Positions 34,804 through 47,405 of a stretch of DNA of 64,000 nucleotides are shown here, one piece after another. The position numbers and the translations under genes are program-made. The stretch covers positions 806,001 through 870,000 of the forward strand of contig CP021227.1 of the NCBI GenBank assembly GCA_003999685.1, read 5' to 3'. Position 1 is the stretch's first letter; every line of letters begins with the position of its first letter. Origin of the DNA: Taiwanofungus camphoratus (lineage: Eukaryota; Basidiomycota; Agaricomycetes; Polyporales; Taiwanofungaceae). The notes beneath the pieces were generated by a model that was not told the DNA's origin, did not search any database, and saw only the letters and a program-made list of their open reading frames with translations.

Positions 34804-36070
34804 CCGGCTAAGTTTTCTTCTGGTTCCCACAAGTCATCGGCGGATGAGTAACCCTTCCACCTGACTCGGTATTCACAGCAGTTTCTTTGGTGATTCTCAC
34901 AATGTCCGACCAGAGCTTCGACTTCATAGTTATCTTCACCGCTGATAAGCTCTGGTGGTGGTTCCGTGTAGTTGGGACCATGGGTGTCCATCTCAGTGTA
35001 TGGCAAAAGAAGTGCAGTGTGAAAAACGGGGTGCACTCGCCATGTTGTCAGGAGTTTCAGCTTGTAAGACCCCGGTCCTAGAACATTTGTGATTTCGAAG
35101 GGTCCCTCACGCTTGGGAGCCAATTTCCTCATCGGGTATGGCAGCTTTAAATTTTGTGAGTCTAGCCATACCTTCTGCCCTTTGCAGAAACCCGTTCCCT
35201 TGGGTTTCACACATTTTGCTAACACCGCCTGTGCTAGCTCCATTGCTGAGTGTGCATCTTCTCAAATCTTCTGTAAGTTCTGCAGTCGATAGGCAGCCCC
35301 TGGTGTGTCCGATCCGGGGTGTATAACAGGAATCCCTTGAGGTTCATAGCCCATCATGATCTTGAAGGGTGATGCCTTAATCGTAGAGTGCTCACGTGAG
35401 TTGTGAGCGAACTGTGCTGAGCCCAGCAGCGATGATCAATTGTCCGGGTTGTTGCTCGTAAAGCATCGCAGATAGATTTCGAGTTCTTGGTTGACTCGTT
35501 CTGTCTCTCCATCCGTCTGAGGGTGGAATGCTGTGCTCATCGCCGACTTGACTCCGGTCATACAGCAGAGCTCCTGAAATACCTTTGATGCAAATTGCAG
35601 TCCTCGGTCGCTGATGATCTTATCTGGAAGACCAAACCACTTGTATACCTCGTGATATAAAGCCTCGGCTGTCCCTAATGCGTCAATCGTTTTGTTACAT
35701 GGAATGAAAACTACCCCCTTCATAAGGTCATGGTCCACAACGACCAAAATTGAATCGTAGCCCTCTGAAGTCGGTAAATCCGTGATAAAATCGCAGCAGA
35801 ATGTACTGAACGGAGTGGCATGCTGCGCAGATTTGATTGGGAGGAGGGCTGGTTGGGTGGGGTGCGTGTTAACCTTCATTTGCTGGCAAGTGCCGCAACC
35901 TTTGATGTATCGTGTGATGAAGTCAGCCATTCCAGGCCACCAGTAGTCTTGTCGGACAGACAAGAGGGTTTTCTGGATTCTGGGGTGGCCGGCGGAGGGG
36001 AGGTCATGATAATTCGAGACTGTTTGTCGTCGTAGCTCCTCGTCCATGGGGATATATACCTAATCATCGT
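34804..36070 (-). pseudogene. Gypsy-A integrase and chromodomain
   Basis: Zinc-binding N-terminal part HPRIQKTLLSVRQDYWWPGM with GCGTCQQMK (HHCC type), then the catalytic core with CCDFITDLP, IISDRGLQFAS and GETERVNQELE giving the DDE residues. A GPFEITNVLGPGSYKL segment follows, then a chromodomain (YRVRWKGYSSADDLWEPEENL). The integrase inserts element DNA; the chromodomain in such elements directs insertion to methylated histone H3K9 chromatin. Stops at PDN/SLL and QKI/EDAH are TGA. The chromodomain is cut by F2 copy X; the last 18 codons are at 32168-32113. Confidence 0.88.
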
Positions 36071-38386
36071 AGAGGAGGTCTCCGTCTCGAATTGTCCAGT
36101 GGTCATTAAGGCCGTTTTGTACATTACGCATCCCTTCCGTATACATTGAGTCGTTTACGCATGCTTCCGCAATAGAAGCCTGGAGGCTCGTGTCAATGGC
36201 TGCTGCCCAGACCTTATCTGGTAGGACAGTGACATCCTGATTGTCTGATGAGCCGTTGTTGTGATCGGGGCATCAGGAGAGCACATTGCTCTGCACCATT
36301 TGCATGCCGGGTACATGAATTAGCTGATAATCGAATTCAGACAGGCGAAGGGCCCATCGTGCCTGTCTTCAATTAAGGTTCTGTGCCGTCTTCCAGTACA
36401 TCAGATTCTTGTGGTTGCTATAGATCATGACTGGATATGGGCTACCGATGAGAAGGTGACTCCATTTATTGAGTCCTCGCATGATGCCCATGAATTTCTG
36501 GTCATAGACGTCATAATTTTGCTCTGCTGGTGTCATGCTCTGGGAAATATAGCCACACGGGTGCCAATCGCCATTGTCGTCCTTTTGTCTGAGGACCGCC
36601 CCCGTGGCAAACTTTGATGCATCCATTTCCAACATGAATGGTTTCTTCGGGTCAGGCATCTGTAAAACCGGTTGTTCCAGGAAGGCTTTCTTCAAGGCTT
36701 TGAAAGCTTCCTGCTGTTCGTCATCCCAGTGCCATTTGACGTCTTTGCGCATGAGCGAGACCAACGGTTGAGCCAAGTGTGAGAACCTATGTATGAACCG
36801 GCGATAGAAGTTCTCAAACCCAATGAACGACCGAACCTCCCTGAGGTTCTTAGGTATCGGCCAGTCCTTGATGCTGGCTACCTTGACGGGGTCCATGGTG
36901 AGCTGTCTGGGTCTGATGATCATGCCTAAGAATTCGACCTCTTGTACGTTGAATTTGCATTTCTCCAGTTTGAGATACAGGTCGGTATCTCTAAGTCGCT
37001 CGATAACTCGCTGTGTTCACTCCTTATGCTCCTTGGGATCTGTTGAGTAGATAAGGATGTCATCTATGTAGATCGCTAACCATCCTTCTTTGAGCATGTC
37101 CACGAAGACCATGTTCATCATCCGTTGGAATGTTGCCGGTGAGTTGCACATCCCGAAGAACATTACCAGGGGTTCGTAGAACGAGAGAGGTCCTTCTCCT
37201 GCTGCCGGAACGCCGAAAGCCGCTTTTCATTTGTCTCCTTCCTTGATGTGAAGGTTGTTATATCCCTGACGAAGGTCCATCTTTGTGAAGATTGTGACGT
37301 TGTTGAGGCATTCCAAAAGCTCCATTACGAGGGGAAGAGGGTATCTGTCTTTGATTGTGCCCTCGTTGAGTTCTCTGTAGTCCTGGTATCTGCCGTCCTT
37401 CTTATCCATGAAGAAGAACAGGCTTGTGAGTGGCAATTTGGATGGTCAGATGTATCCTTTCTCTATGTTCTCTTCAAGGAACTGGTCCAGTTCTGTTCGC
37501 TGATCCCGGTTGAGAGAGTACGTCGTCTGCTTGAAGTCCTTAAAGTCTGGTTTGAGATTGATCTTGTGGTCAAACTCCGAATGCTGGGAAAGCCTCACTG
37601 CTTTGGCTTTGTCGAACACTGGGGGGAGATCATGGAGGTACTCAGGGACGAGTTCCGTAACCGGTTTCTCCTCTTTCTTGGTGTGTTCCTTGATAGCGAG
37701 TTCCGTGGATGTGGTGAGTCGACCAATGTCATGCGTGACATGCCAGATGAGACCATTGTCCAGACGATGATAACCTCCATAAAGAGGGTACTCCTTTTTC
37801 GTAAGAGGTGCATCTCGATATGCAAGATGCGAGTCCCGTCCATATGTGGTGATTTGATTGTTTCCTTCAATGAATGCTATGACCAGTTCATCATCGCTGA
37901 TTGTTTCCATTGCTTGTTCCAGGGTGATACCGTTGACTGATTCTTCTGCCAGGGGTGCGACTGGTGTGTCGCGGCGTGCTGTCTGCCTAGACATGTCTGC
38001 TGTTGATAGGATAGGGGACATAGTGTCGATCACCTCGAAGTCTCCTTCATCTTCTACCTCCTCAATGGTGGGCTGCCATTGTTGCTGTAGGTGCTTGTCT
38101 CGTTCGGCGAGGAATGCCGCTACTTGTGGGCAAGGGGGTGCTGACCAGTCTACCTCGTAATCTAGCACGGGATCCAGGGCTTCTTCCTGTTCTCGTTTGG
38201 CTAGCTTTTTCAGCTCCAGTCGTGCTACTCGCTGCGTGATGATCCCCTTCTTCCACTCTCGAGATTCTTGCAGGGTCATGTGGTGCTTTAGTTCCACGCG
38301 ACCCCCCTTTCAGTCAATACTGGGGTTCTCGAGTTTGAGCCAAGTATGTCCGAAGATGATGTCCTTGTTCCTTATACTGGCCACAT
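36071..38386 (-). pseudogene. Gypsy-A reverse transcriptase and RNase H
   Basis: From IIFGHTWLKLENPSID (end of the protease region) through a linker to [59 protein letters not shown] and the catalytic YIDDILIY, then EFLGMIIR and FYRRFIHRFS. RNase H starts MLEMDASKFATGAVLRQ. Several in-frame stops are present, for example after SID (TGA at 38310-38312), KGYI, EGDK, HKE and QNLN. Each sits where the family has Trp or Arg, so TGG-to-TGA and CGA-to-TGA changes explain them. One stop near 36060 is TAG. Confidence 0.9.
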
Positions 38387-40082
38387 TGATGAGTCCCGTA
38401 GCCTCCTGGGCCCCGAATCGCGATTTTAGGAGCTTTCTAATCCCCCAACCGACCACTCTAAGACTCTTCTACAGCCTACGACAGGAGGGATAGGTCCCTA
38501 TAATATTCCTAATGCCCCCTTTCCTTCCTAAACCCTCCTAACACCCTACGAAGTCTTGCGAAGTCACACGAGGTGCTACGAGGTTTCGAATGCTAGACGC
38601 GAAGTCCCTAACTCCTGCTAAGTCCACTATCGGACACTGCCGGCCCTCCCATACTGTTTCATTGGATCTAGGTCCTATCTACTACGTCACTCATCCCGGG
38701 CTTAGCTAAGAAGTCTTAGCTAAGTCTCTCCTAGCTCTTGTGATTGCAGCTACCTCCGATAGGCTCTGAAACGGTCCGAAGTTCCGGAAGTTGGACTTAA
38801 GAAGCCTTGTGCACCCCCATGGGTCTCGATCCTATGCCATAAGGTCATCCTAGGGCGTACCCATATGGCCCTCCACCCAGTTAGGACACCTCCTACCCCA
38901 ATTAGGCCAAGTCCCGCTGCTAAGAACTTCGTGCGCTCTTAGCCCGCTAAGATAGGTGATCACAGCGCATGGCTGCTCTCGGATAGTCATCCCGCCCTCG
39001 TGAATGAAGTTGGTCACCTTTCTACCGTACGTAGTTCCCCTGTTTCAGTTCCTAATTAGTTCCTATCCTCCTCGTGTTCACTTCAGAGTCCATGCGCTTT
39101 AGTACACATTTCGGACTCGTAAGGATCACTTCGCGCAAGATTAGTTCACCTCACGCTCCCCTATTTAGTCAGAGGTAGTTTACTATGTATGGGAGACCCC
39201 TCCGTGCACGCTTCTCTCTTTGGAATACCAGTTCCCCTGTAGCTCCGATCTCAGGAAAGCGCCGCGAGTACAACCTTAGGAACGGTCCCAAGGTCCCTAA
39301 GTCTCCACCCCAGCTCCGTTTCAGTACCTTTGAACTACGTCTACGCTCGCAATATATCTACGAACCACATCTACGCTTCCCGAACTACGCACTACGATCC
39401 ACGAAGTCGCCGTAACTTCGTGCCCTTCAGTACCTCTTATAGCACCTATCCGGTGGGCCTCCGCCTTAGTTATACCCTTAGGCTCACGTTGCATCATCCC
39501 TACGTCCTACGAATAACCCTACGACTCCCCCATAGCCTTCATTACAGGCTATAGTACATCTCTCTACGCCCTCGAACTCTCCGACCCACACCTTGAAGTC
39601 ATCAGACACTTCAGAGCTTCCAGCAACCTCGTTCTCTCATTCCTATTCCAAGTATTAGCTCTCTGAACCATCTGACCTCTCCTACAAGTCTCCTACGCTA
39701 GCCAAACCTCGCCCACCTCACTCTAACAAATCTCTAAACCTTACGCCCTTTAGCTAACTCTAGCTAAAAGGACTTCGCAGCATCTACGAAGTCAGCTCGT
39801 GCGACTTAGCTAAAACTTCAAAGGACTTCGCAGAATCTCGAAGAACTTTGCGTACTTCGGAGGGCCTCGCAAGGCCTTAGGGATAGTATAGCACTTAGGA
39901 ACAAGATCCTGTTGTGCAGGACCCTTGACCCCTTACTCCCCTACTTACAAAAACAAGACATACAGGTTTCCCGGTATCATACAGGTTGTAGCTCCTACCC
40001 TCACACCCTCACAGTTATCACACTACCCCACAGCCACGTTGCGGAGCACTCCCTAGGTACCAGGGTCCCCTAGGTCGTATCA
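38387..40082 (+). mobile_element. F1 element copy D, in Gypsy-A protease region
   Basis: 1696 bp, flanks ACAT (38383-38386) and ACGT (40083-40086), a duplication differing at one base of a CpG. It separates FVKAYVDT from ASIRNKDIIFGHTWL of the protease domain. A segment near 39780 present in copies A and B is missing. Confidence 0.85.
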
Positions 40083-40393
40083 ACGTATGCTTTGACAAAT
40101 TGGGGCTCGTTCCCGATTTTGTACAATAGCAAGGCTCGCTTGTGAATGAGTGCTTGCTTGTTTGCGGTGCCATTCACGTTGAACACCGGTATGGGGTGTG
40201 GTAGCGTCTCCGTCCGTAGGTTGTGTTCCTTAACAAATCGTGGATGCACAAATATTCCTGATGCGCCACTATCAATGAAGGCACGTGCTTCGACGGCTTT
40301 TCGTCCCACAATAATCGGAATGTGAAGGGCTCTGTCATTCTGAACTACAAGTACAACACAGGACAATGAAATGGATATGGGCAGTGGTTGCAT
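40083..40393 (-). pseudogene. Gypsy-A aspartic protease
   Basis: Contains ARAFIDSGASGIFVHP, the DSGA active-site motif of retropepsin-like proteases, preceded by HIPIIVGRKAVEA. The protease processes the Gag-Pol polyprotein. Its C-terminal part lies beyond F1 copy D at 38386-38310. Confidence 0.82.
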
Positions 40394-40554
40394 CGGCTCA
40401 CCCTGCCCCTTAAAAAATCCTCCATTCTCAACTCCTCAAACATCGCCCTCTTTTCATCCGATGAGAGCATCTTGATGTACGAGCGGAAATCCATGGAGGA
40501 TCGCGCCTTGGGTTCCTTCGAGATATTCCTTTGGCCTATCTTGGCCGTCTTCTT

Positions 40555-41325
40555 CTAACGCTTGCGCACTGCATGTCCTCCCTTGTGGCAGTAGAAACAC
40601 AGATGGTTGTCCATGTGGTACTTTCTTTCCTTCTCGCTAAGGCTGCATCCATCCTCCCATTTCTTGGTGAACGATGTGGAATGCGGGATAGTGAGTGCGT
40701 CCACTTCCATGGGTTCGCCGTAGTCGATGTCGGTGGTGGTGGAGAGGGTTTGGTCGATCTCTCTGTAGACAGCATCGAGGTGAAGAACATTGGTGTACCA
40801 TTTTTCCATGGAATTGGGTCGTTCTGTATTGGTGCGGCCTGTGAGTGTCGTATAGATCTGGCGGTCCAGACCTTTGATGAAGATTGCCCTCAGCGTGGGG
40901 TAATCATTCTCGGTGTGTTTGCCTTGAAGGCGCATGAAGGTGTCCTTTAACTTGGCCTTCTCTGCCAGGAGTCGGAACCTTTCCACGTACATCTTTGTAC
41001 TGACCCTGGTCTTCTTGTTCAGTTGCTTGGCTGGCAACTCCATTAGCACTTGATGAGCCCTCTGGACTCCTTCGTGCTCAGGGAACGCGAGTCGCAAGCT
41101 CACCTTGAATACATCCCAGCTAGCATAGGGAGCATGCCCTCCCGTGGCCCGTTCGTAAAATGTATCATGCCAGATACGTGCATCCTGCCCTCCTTTCATG
41201 AGAGCGACTGTGTAAGCGATCTTTGCATCGTCGCTTAACCCCTGATTGTTGGTGGCAGTGAGGTAGTGCTCCACCCGCTGGAGGAAACGCTCCAGATCTT
41301 CTCCTTGCCCAGTGAACGGATCTGG
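40555..41325 (-). pseudogene. Gypsy-A gag
   Basis: Begins in the F3 palindrome boundary and reads DPFTGQGEDLERFLQRVEHY, then DDAKIAYTVALMKG, a typical fungal Gypsy capsid pattern, and ends CFYCHKGGHAVRKR with a TAG stop. The knuckle should be C-x2-C-x4-H-x4-C; the fourth ligand is Arg here. Post-stop sequence (MDFRSYIKMLSSDEKRAMFEE) still matches the usual gag-protease linker. The true N-terminus lies beyond the palindrome, towards 48211-48490. Confidence 0.82.
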
Positions 41326-42130
41326 TGATAGGTCCGGTACGACTCCATGCCCCGAATTCATGTATTTTCAGTCTCCTGCCCCTTTCTCGGAATGTACTGC
41401 CAAGTTTTGGAGGTCCGAATGTCGTAACAAGGACAGAGAGCTCTATTCAATCACTAGGGAGTGCCCTAACTTGGCAGGCAGTTGCGCTGTATGTGTCTAC
41501 TCACGCTTTGGCAATCCAGCCTTCCTATCTGGGAAGAACAATGGGATTTCTGATGATAGAAGGTCTGCCTGACACTCCGGAAGCCCTATTGAAGAGAAGT
41601 AGTCCCTCACGCTCTAGAATGCACGCCTGCTGCCTCACCTAGCATCCTCCTGACCTCTGACGACTCTGGGCCTTTGGTTGAGATCAACCAAGAAAAGCCA
41701 CTTCGGTTTTCGGTCTTCGGTCCTCAGTTCTGGTCCTCGATCCCTCAGTCCAGAATCCCGGCCTCTTGTTCAAGACATCCATATGATCCCTTGGTATGGC
41801 CTAGACCACCTACACATCGGCTTGACGGTTCAACACTCTTAGATCCCTGTTCCCCCCCCTGGTTAGATAGCCCACCTTTCATGTGATAATCTCTAGATAA
41901 GCATCCCTCACCTTGTGCCATTCCCCTGTAACCTTTCTACCGCATTCAGTGTCCCTGTTTCATGTCCTACTTCAGTTTAGTTCCCCATATGGTACGCAGA
42001 TCGGATCCTAGATTTTACAATTTTCGGTTTGTTTTCGGTTTCTTTGGTTTTATTTTGCGTAAGATACTTTGACATCACGGACCCCTTATGTAGTCTCCTA
42101 TACCTACCAGACGAGGAAGAGAAGATACGC

Positions 42131-43887
42131 TGATACGACCTAGGGGACCCTGGCACCTAGGGAGTGCTCTGCAACGTGGCTGTGGGGTAGTGTGATAACT
42201 GTGAGAATGTGAGGGTAGGAGCTACAACCTGTATGATACCGGGAAACCTGTATGTCTTGTTTTTGTAAGTGGGGGAGTAAGGGGTCAAGGGTCCTGCACA
42301 ACAGGATCTTGTTCCTAAGTGCTATACGATCCCTAAGGCCTTGTGAGGCCCTCCGAAGTACGCAAAGTTCTTCGAGATTCTGTGAAGTCCTTCGAAGTTT
42401 TAGCTAAATCGCACGAGTTGACTTCACAGGCTGTATGGAGTTAGGGAGCAATAAGCTAATGGACTATAGTTTCTACTAAGTGGCAGAGGGTACGAGACTG
42501 CTGCGAAGTCCTTTTAGCTAGGGTTAGCTAAAGGGTGTAAGGCTTAGAGGTTTGTTAGAGCGAGGTTTGGCTAGCGTAGGAGACTTGTAGGGGAGGTCGG
42601 ATGGTTCAGAGAGCTAATACTTGGAATAGGAATGGGAGAACGAGGTTGCTGGAAGCTCTGAAATGTCTGATGACTTCAAGGTGTAGGTCGGAGAGTTCGA
42701 GGGCATAGGGGGAGGTACTATAGCCTGAAATGAAGGCTATGGAGGAGTCGTAGGGCTATTCGTAGGACGTAGGAATGACGCAACGTGAGCCTACAGGTAT
42801 AACTAAGGCGGAGGCCCACCGGATAGGTGCTATAAGAGGTGCTGAAGGGCACGAAGTCGCGGCGACTTCGTAGATTGTAGTGCGTAGTTCGGGAAGCGTA
42901 GACATGGTTCGTAGATATATTGTGAGCGTAGACGTAGTTCAAAGGTACTGAAACAGAGCTGGGGTGGAGACTTAGGGGCCTTAGGACTGTTCCTAAGGTT
43001 GTACTCGTGACGCTTTCCTGAGATTGGAGCTACAGGGGAACTTGTATTCCAAAGAGAGAAGCATGCGCTGAGGGGTCTCTCTCGTACATAGTAAACTACC
43101 TCTGACTAAATAGGGGAGCGTGAGGTGAACTATTCTTGCGCGAAGTGAACCTTATGAGTCCGAAATGTGTACTAAAGCGCATGGGCTCCGAAGTGAACAC
43201 GAGGAGGATAGGAACTAAATAGGAACTGAAACAGGGGAACTACGTACGGTAGAAAGGTGACCAAGTTCATTCACGAGGGCGGGATGACTATCCGAGAGCA
43301 GCCATGCGCCGTGATCACCTATCTTAGTGGGCTAAGAGCACACAAAGTTCTTAGCAGCGGGACTTGGCCTAATTGGGGTAGGAGGTGTCCTAACTGGGTG
43401 GAGGGCCATATGGGTACGCCCTAGGATGACCTTATGGCATAGGATCGAGACCCATGGGGGTGCACAAGGCTTCTTAAGTCCAACTTCCGGAACTTCGGAC
43501 CGTTTCAGAGCCTATCGGAGGTAGCTGCAATCACAAGAGCTAGGAGAGACTTAGCTAAGACTTCTTAGCTAAGCCCGGGATGAGTGACGTAGTAGATAGG
43601 ACCTAGATCCAATGAAACAGTATGGGAGGGCCGGCAGTGTCCGATAGTGGACTTAGCAGGAGTTAGGGACTTCGCGTCTAGCATTCGAAACCTCGTAGCA
43701 CCTCGTGTGACTTCGCAAGACTTCGTAGGGTGTTAGGAGGGTTTAGGAAGGAAAGGGGGCATTAGGAATATTATAGGGACCTATCCCTCCTGTCGTAGGC
43801 TGTAGAAGAGTCTTAGAGTGGTCGGTTGGGGGATTAGAAAGCTCCTAAAATCGCGATTTGGGGCCCAGGAGGCTACGGGACTCATCA
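42131..43887 (-). mobile_element. F1 element copy E, in left F3 arm
   Basis: 1757 bp; flanks ACGC (42127-42130) and ACAC (43888-43891). Its mirror image is copy F, at the equivalent place in the right arm. Confidence 0.85.
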
Positions 43888-44649
43888 ACACGCTCCTGTC
43901 TTGTCTCGCAGAATCTACAGACTTGTCCCCCAGAGTTCAGATTTGGGTTTCCCCTGCTCTAAGGCTTTCCTACAGTCTGACAAGGTTCCTCTCCATCATA
44001 TCTACATCTATCGCCAGCCAGCAGTCCTATTATATCATATATCGCAGCAGTTCTACGTCGCCTACGTCCTACGTTCCCGAAGTTGGAGTAACTTCGGTCT
44101 GAGTAACCAGTCACCCTCCTCCTCCTCATCCAGCGTGCCTCCGCCCTCGTTATACCCCATAGGCACGTGTTGTGCACAGTCTAGTCTATCAGTCATCACC
44201 TATGCCAGCCCTACGTACCATTTCTACGACATCAGCCCTCAGCAGCATTTCCTATCCTGATTACATCGGTTTTCGGTATATCTTTCAGTTCTCGGTTTAC
44301 CATCAGTGCACCCTCAGTTCCTTCGACTCCCTTGCACCTGGCCAGCATTTGACCAGCCCGCTGCCATCGGATTAGAAGACCACGCTCCTACCTTCCAGGG
44401 ACTGTCCGCACCTTGGCATAAGATCCTGTCGCGCAGGATTCATTGGCCCCTTACTCCTCTGCACACACTAGACTTTTAGGCCCCTGACAGTGGTCTAGGT
44501 AGTTTCTCTGTCGTGTCCCTTCACTCACCTTTCCCTCTGGTATCCTTCACAGGTACCCCACCGCTTTAGCTCTCTCCCTACTCATTGGGACACGTCGGAC
44601 CTACTCCCTAGGTTCATCCCCTCAGTTCAGGACTCCCTAGGTCGTATCA

Positions 44650-44886
44650 ACGGAAGAGACCCAGCTGGTTTCTTTCCCGCGTCGATACCCTCGACACCAT
44701 TGATAGCCACTCTGACTACTCCCACCTTCCCATCACTTCCTCCCACATCCATAACACCCACTACCCCTACCACAATGGCTACTATTGCAACAATGACCAG
44801 GGCAGAGCTCAAGGTGCTCATAGCGCACCTCTCGACGCAACAGCAACAGGGAAGTTGACCCCTTAAGCTCAACATTCCTGCACCGG
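44650..44886 (+). other. Spacer of the F3 palindrome, possible gag start
   Basis: 237 bp of unique sequence between the arms. It contains an ATG frame at 44775-44858 (27 codons, MATIATMTRAELK... rich in Gln at the end), which resembles the beginning of a retrotransposon gag, and a leader-like stretch just after the left LTR-like end. This suggests the spacer is the 5' internal region of an LTR element of which nothing else remains. The protein resemblance is weak. Confidence 0.35.
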
Positions 44887-45648
44887 TGATACGACCTAGG
44901 GAGTCCTGAACTGAGGGGATGAACCTAGGGAGTAGGTCCGACGTGTCCCAATGAGTAGGGAGAGAGCTAAAGCGGTGGGGTACCTGTGAAGGATACCAGA
45001 GGGAAAGGTGAGTGAAGGGACACGACAGAGAAACTACCTAGACCACTGTCAGGGGCCTAAAAGTCTAGTGTGTGCAGAGGAGTAAGGGGCCAATGAATCC
45101 TGCGCGACAGGATCTTATGCCAAGGTGCGGACAGTCCCTGGAAGGTAGGAGCGTGGTCTTCTAATCCGATGGCAGCGGGCTGGTCAAATGCTGGCCAGGT
45201 GCAAGGGAGTCGAAGGAACTGAGGGTGCACTGATGGTAAACCGAGAACTGAAAGATATACCGAAAACCGATGTAATCAGGATAGGAAATGCTGCTGAGGG
45301 CTGATGTCGTAGAAATGGTACGTAGGGCTGGCATAGGTGATGACTGATAGACTAGACTGTGCACAACACGTGCCTATGGGGTATAACGAGGGCGGAGGCA
45401 CGCTGGATGAGGAGGAGGAGGGTGACTGGTTACTCAGACCGAAGTTACTCCAACTTCGGGAACGTAGGACGTAGGCGACGTAGAACTGCTGCGATATATG
45501 ATATAATAGGACTGCTGGCTGGCGATAGATGTAGATATGATGGAGAGGAACCTTGTCAGACTGTAGGAAAGCCTTAGAGCAGGGGAAACCCAAATCTGAA
45601 CTCTGGGGGACAAGTCTGTAGATTCTGCGAGACAAGACAGGAGCGTGT

Positions 45649-47405
45649 TGATGAGTCCCGTAGCCTCCTGGGCCCCAAATCGCGATTTTAGGAGCTTTCT
45701 AATCCCCCAACCGACCACTCTAAGACTCTTCTACAGCCTACGACAGGAGGGATAGGTCCCTATAATATTCCTAATGCCCCCTTTCCTTCCTAAACCCTCC
45801 TAACACCCTACGAAGTCTTGCGAAGTCACACGAGGTGCTACGAGGTTTCGAATGCTAGACGCGAAGTCCCTAACTCCTGCTAAGTCCACTATCGGACACT
45901 GCCGGCCCTCCCATACTGTTTCATTGGATCTAGGTCCTATCTACTACGTCACTCATCCCGGGCTTAGCTAAGAAGTCTTAGCTAAGTCTCTCCTAGCTCT
46001 TGTGATTGCAGCTACCTCCGATAGGCTCTGAAACGGTCCGAAGTTCCGGAAGTTGGACTTAAGAAGCCTTGTGCACCCCCATGGGTCTCGATCCTATGCC
46101 ATAAGGTCATCCTAGGGCGTACCCATATGGCCCTCCACCCAGTTAGGACACCTCCTACCCCAATTAGGCCAAGTCCCGCTGCTAAGAACTTTGTGTGCTC
46201 TTAGCCCACTAAGATAGGTGATCACGGCGCATGGCTGCTCTCGGATAGTCATCCCGCCCTCGTGAATGAACTTGGTCACCTTTCTACCGTACGTAGTTCC
46301 CCTGTTTCAGTTCCTATTTAGTTCCTATCCTCCTCGTGTTCACTTCGGAGCCCATGCGCTTTAGTACACATTTCGGACTCATAAGGTTCACTTCGCGCAA
46401 GAATAGTTCACCTCACGCTCCCCTATTTAGTCAGAGATAGTTTACTATGTACGAGAGAGACCCCTCAGCGCATGCTTCTCTCTTTGGAATACAAGTTCCC
46501 CTGTAGCTCCAATCTCAGGAAAGCGTCACGAGTACAACCTTAGGAACAGTCCTAAGGCCCCTAAGTCTCCACCCCAGCTCTGTTTCAGTACCTTTGAACT
46601 ACGTCTACGCTCGCAATATATCTACGAACCATGTCTACGCTTCCCGAACTACGCACTACAATCTACGAAGTCGCCGCGACTTCGTGCCCTTCAGCACCTC
46701 TTATAGCACCTATCCGGTGGGCCTCCGCCTTAGTTATACCTGTAGGCTCACGTTGCGTCATTCCTACGTCCTACGAATAGCCCTACGACTCCTCCATAGC
46801 CTTCATTTCAGGCTATAGTACCTCCCCCTATGCCCTCGAACTCTCCGACCTACACCTTGAAGTCATCAGACATTTCAGAGCTTCCAGCAACCTCGTTCTC
46901 CCATTCCTATTCCAAGTATTAGCTCTCTGAACCATCCGACCTCCCCTACAAGTCTCCTACGCTAGCCAAACCTCGCTCTAACAAACCTCTAAGCCTTACA
47001 CCCTTTAGCTAACCCTAGCTAAAAGGACTTCGCAGCAGTCTCGTACCCTCTGCCGCTTAGTAGAAACTATAGTCCATTAGCTTATTGCTCCCTAACTCCA
47101 TACAGCCTGTGAAGTCAACTCGTGCGATTTAGCTAAAACTTCGAAGGACTTCACAGAATCTCGAAGAACTTTGCGTACTTCGGAGGGCCTCACAAGGCCT
47201 TAGGGATCGTATAGCACTTAGGAACAAGATCCTGTTGTGCAGGACCCTTGACCCCTTACTCCCCCACTTACAAAAACAAGACATACAGGTTTCCCGGTAT
47301 CATACAGGTTGTAGCTCCTACCCTCACATTCTCACAGTTATCACACTACCCCACAGCCACGTTGCAGAGCACTCCCTAGGTGCCAGGGTCCCCTAGGTCG
47401 TATCA
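45649..47405 (+). mobile_element. F1 element copy F, in right F3 arm
   Basis: 1757 bp, mirror of copy E with one or two substitutions seen (for example GAGGTAG versus GAGATAG near 46436). Flanks GTGT (45645-45648) and GCGT (47406-47409) are the complement of those of copy E, so one insertion preceded the formation of the palindrome or was copied between arms. Confidence 0.85.

Noticed and set aside
44650-44886. Treating the F3 arms as ordinary direct LTRs of one element
   Set aside because: The arms are in inverted, not direct, orientation.
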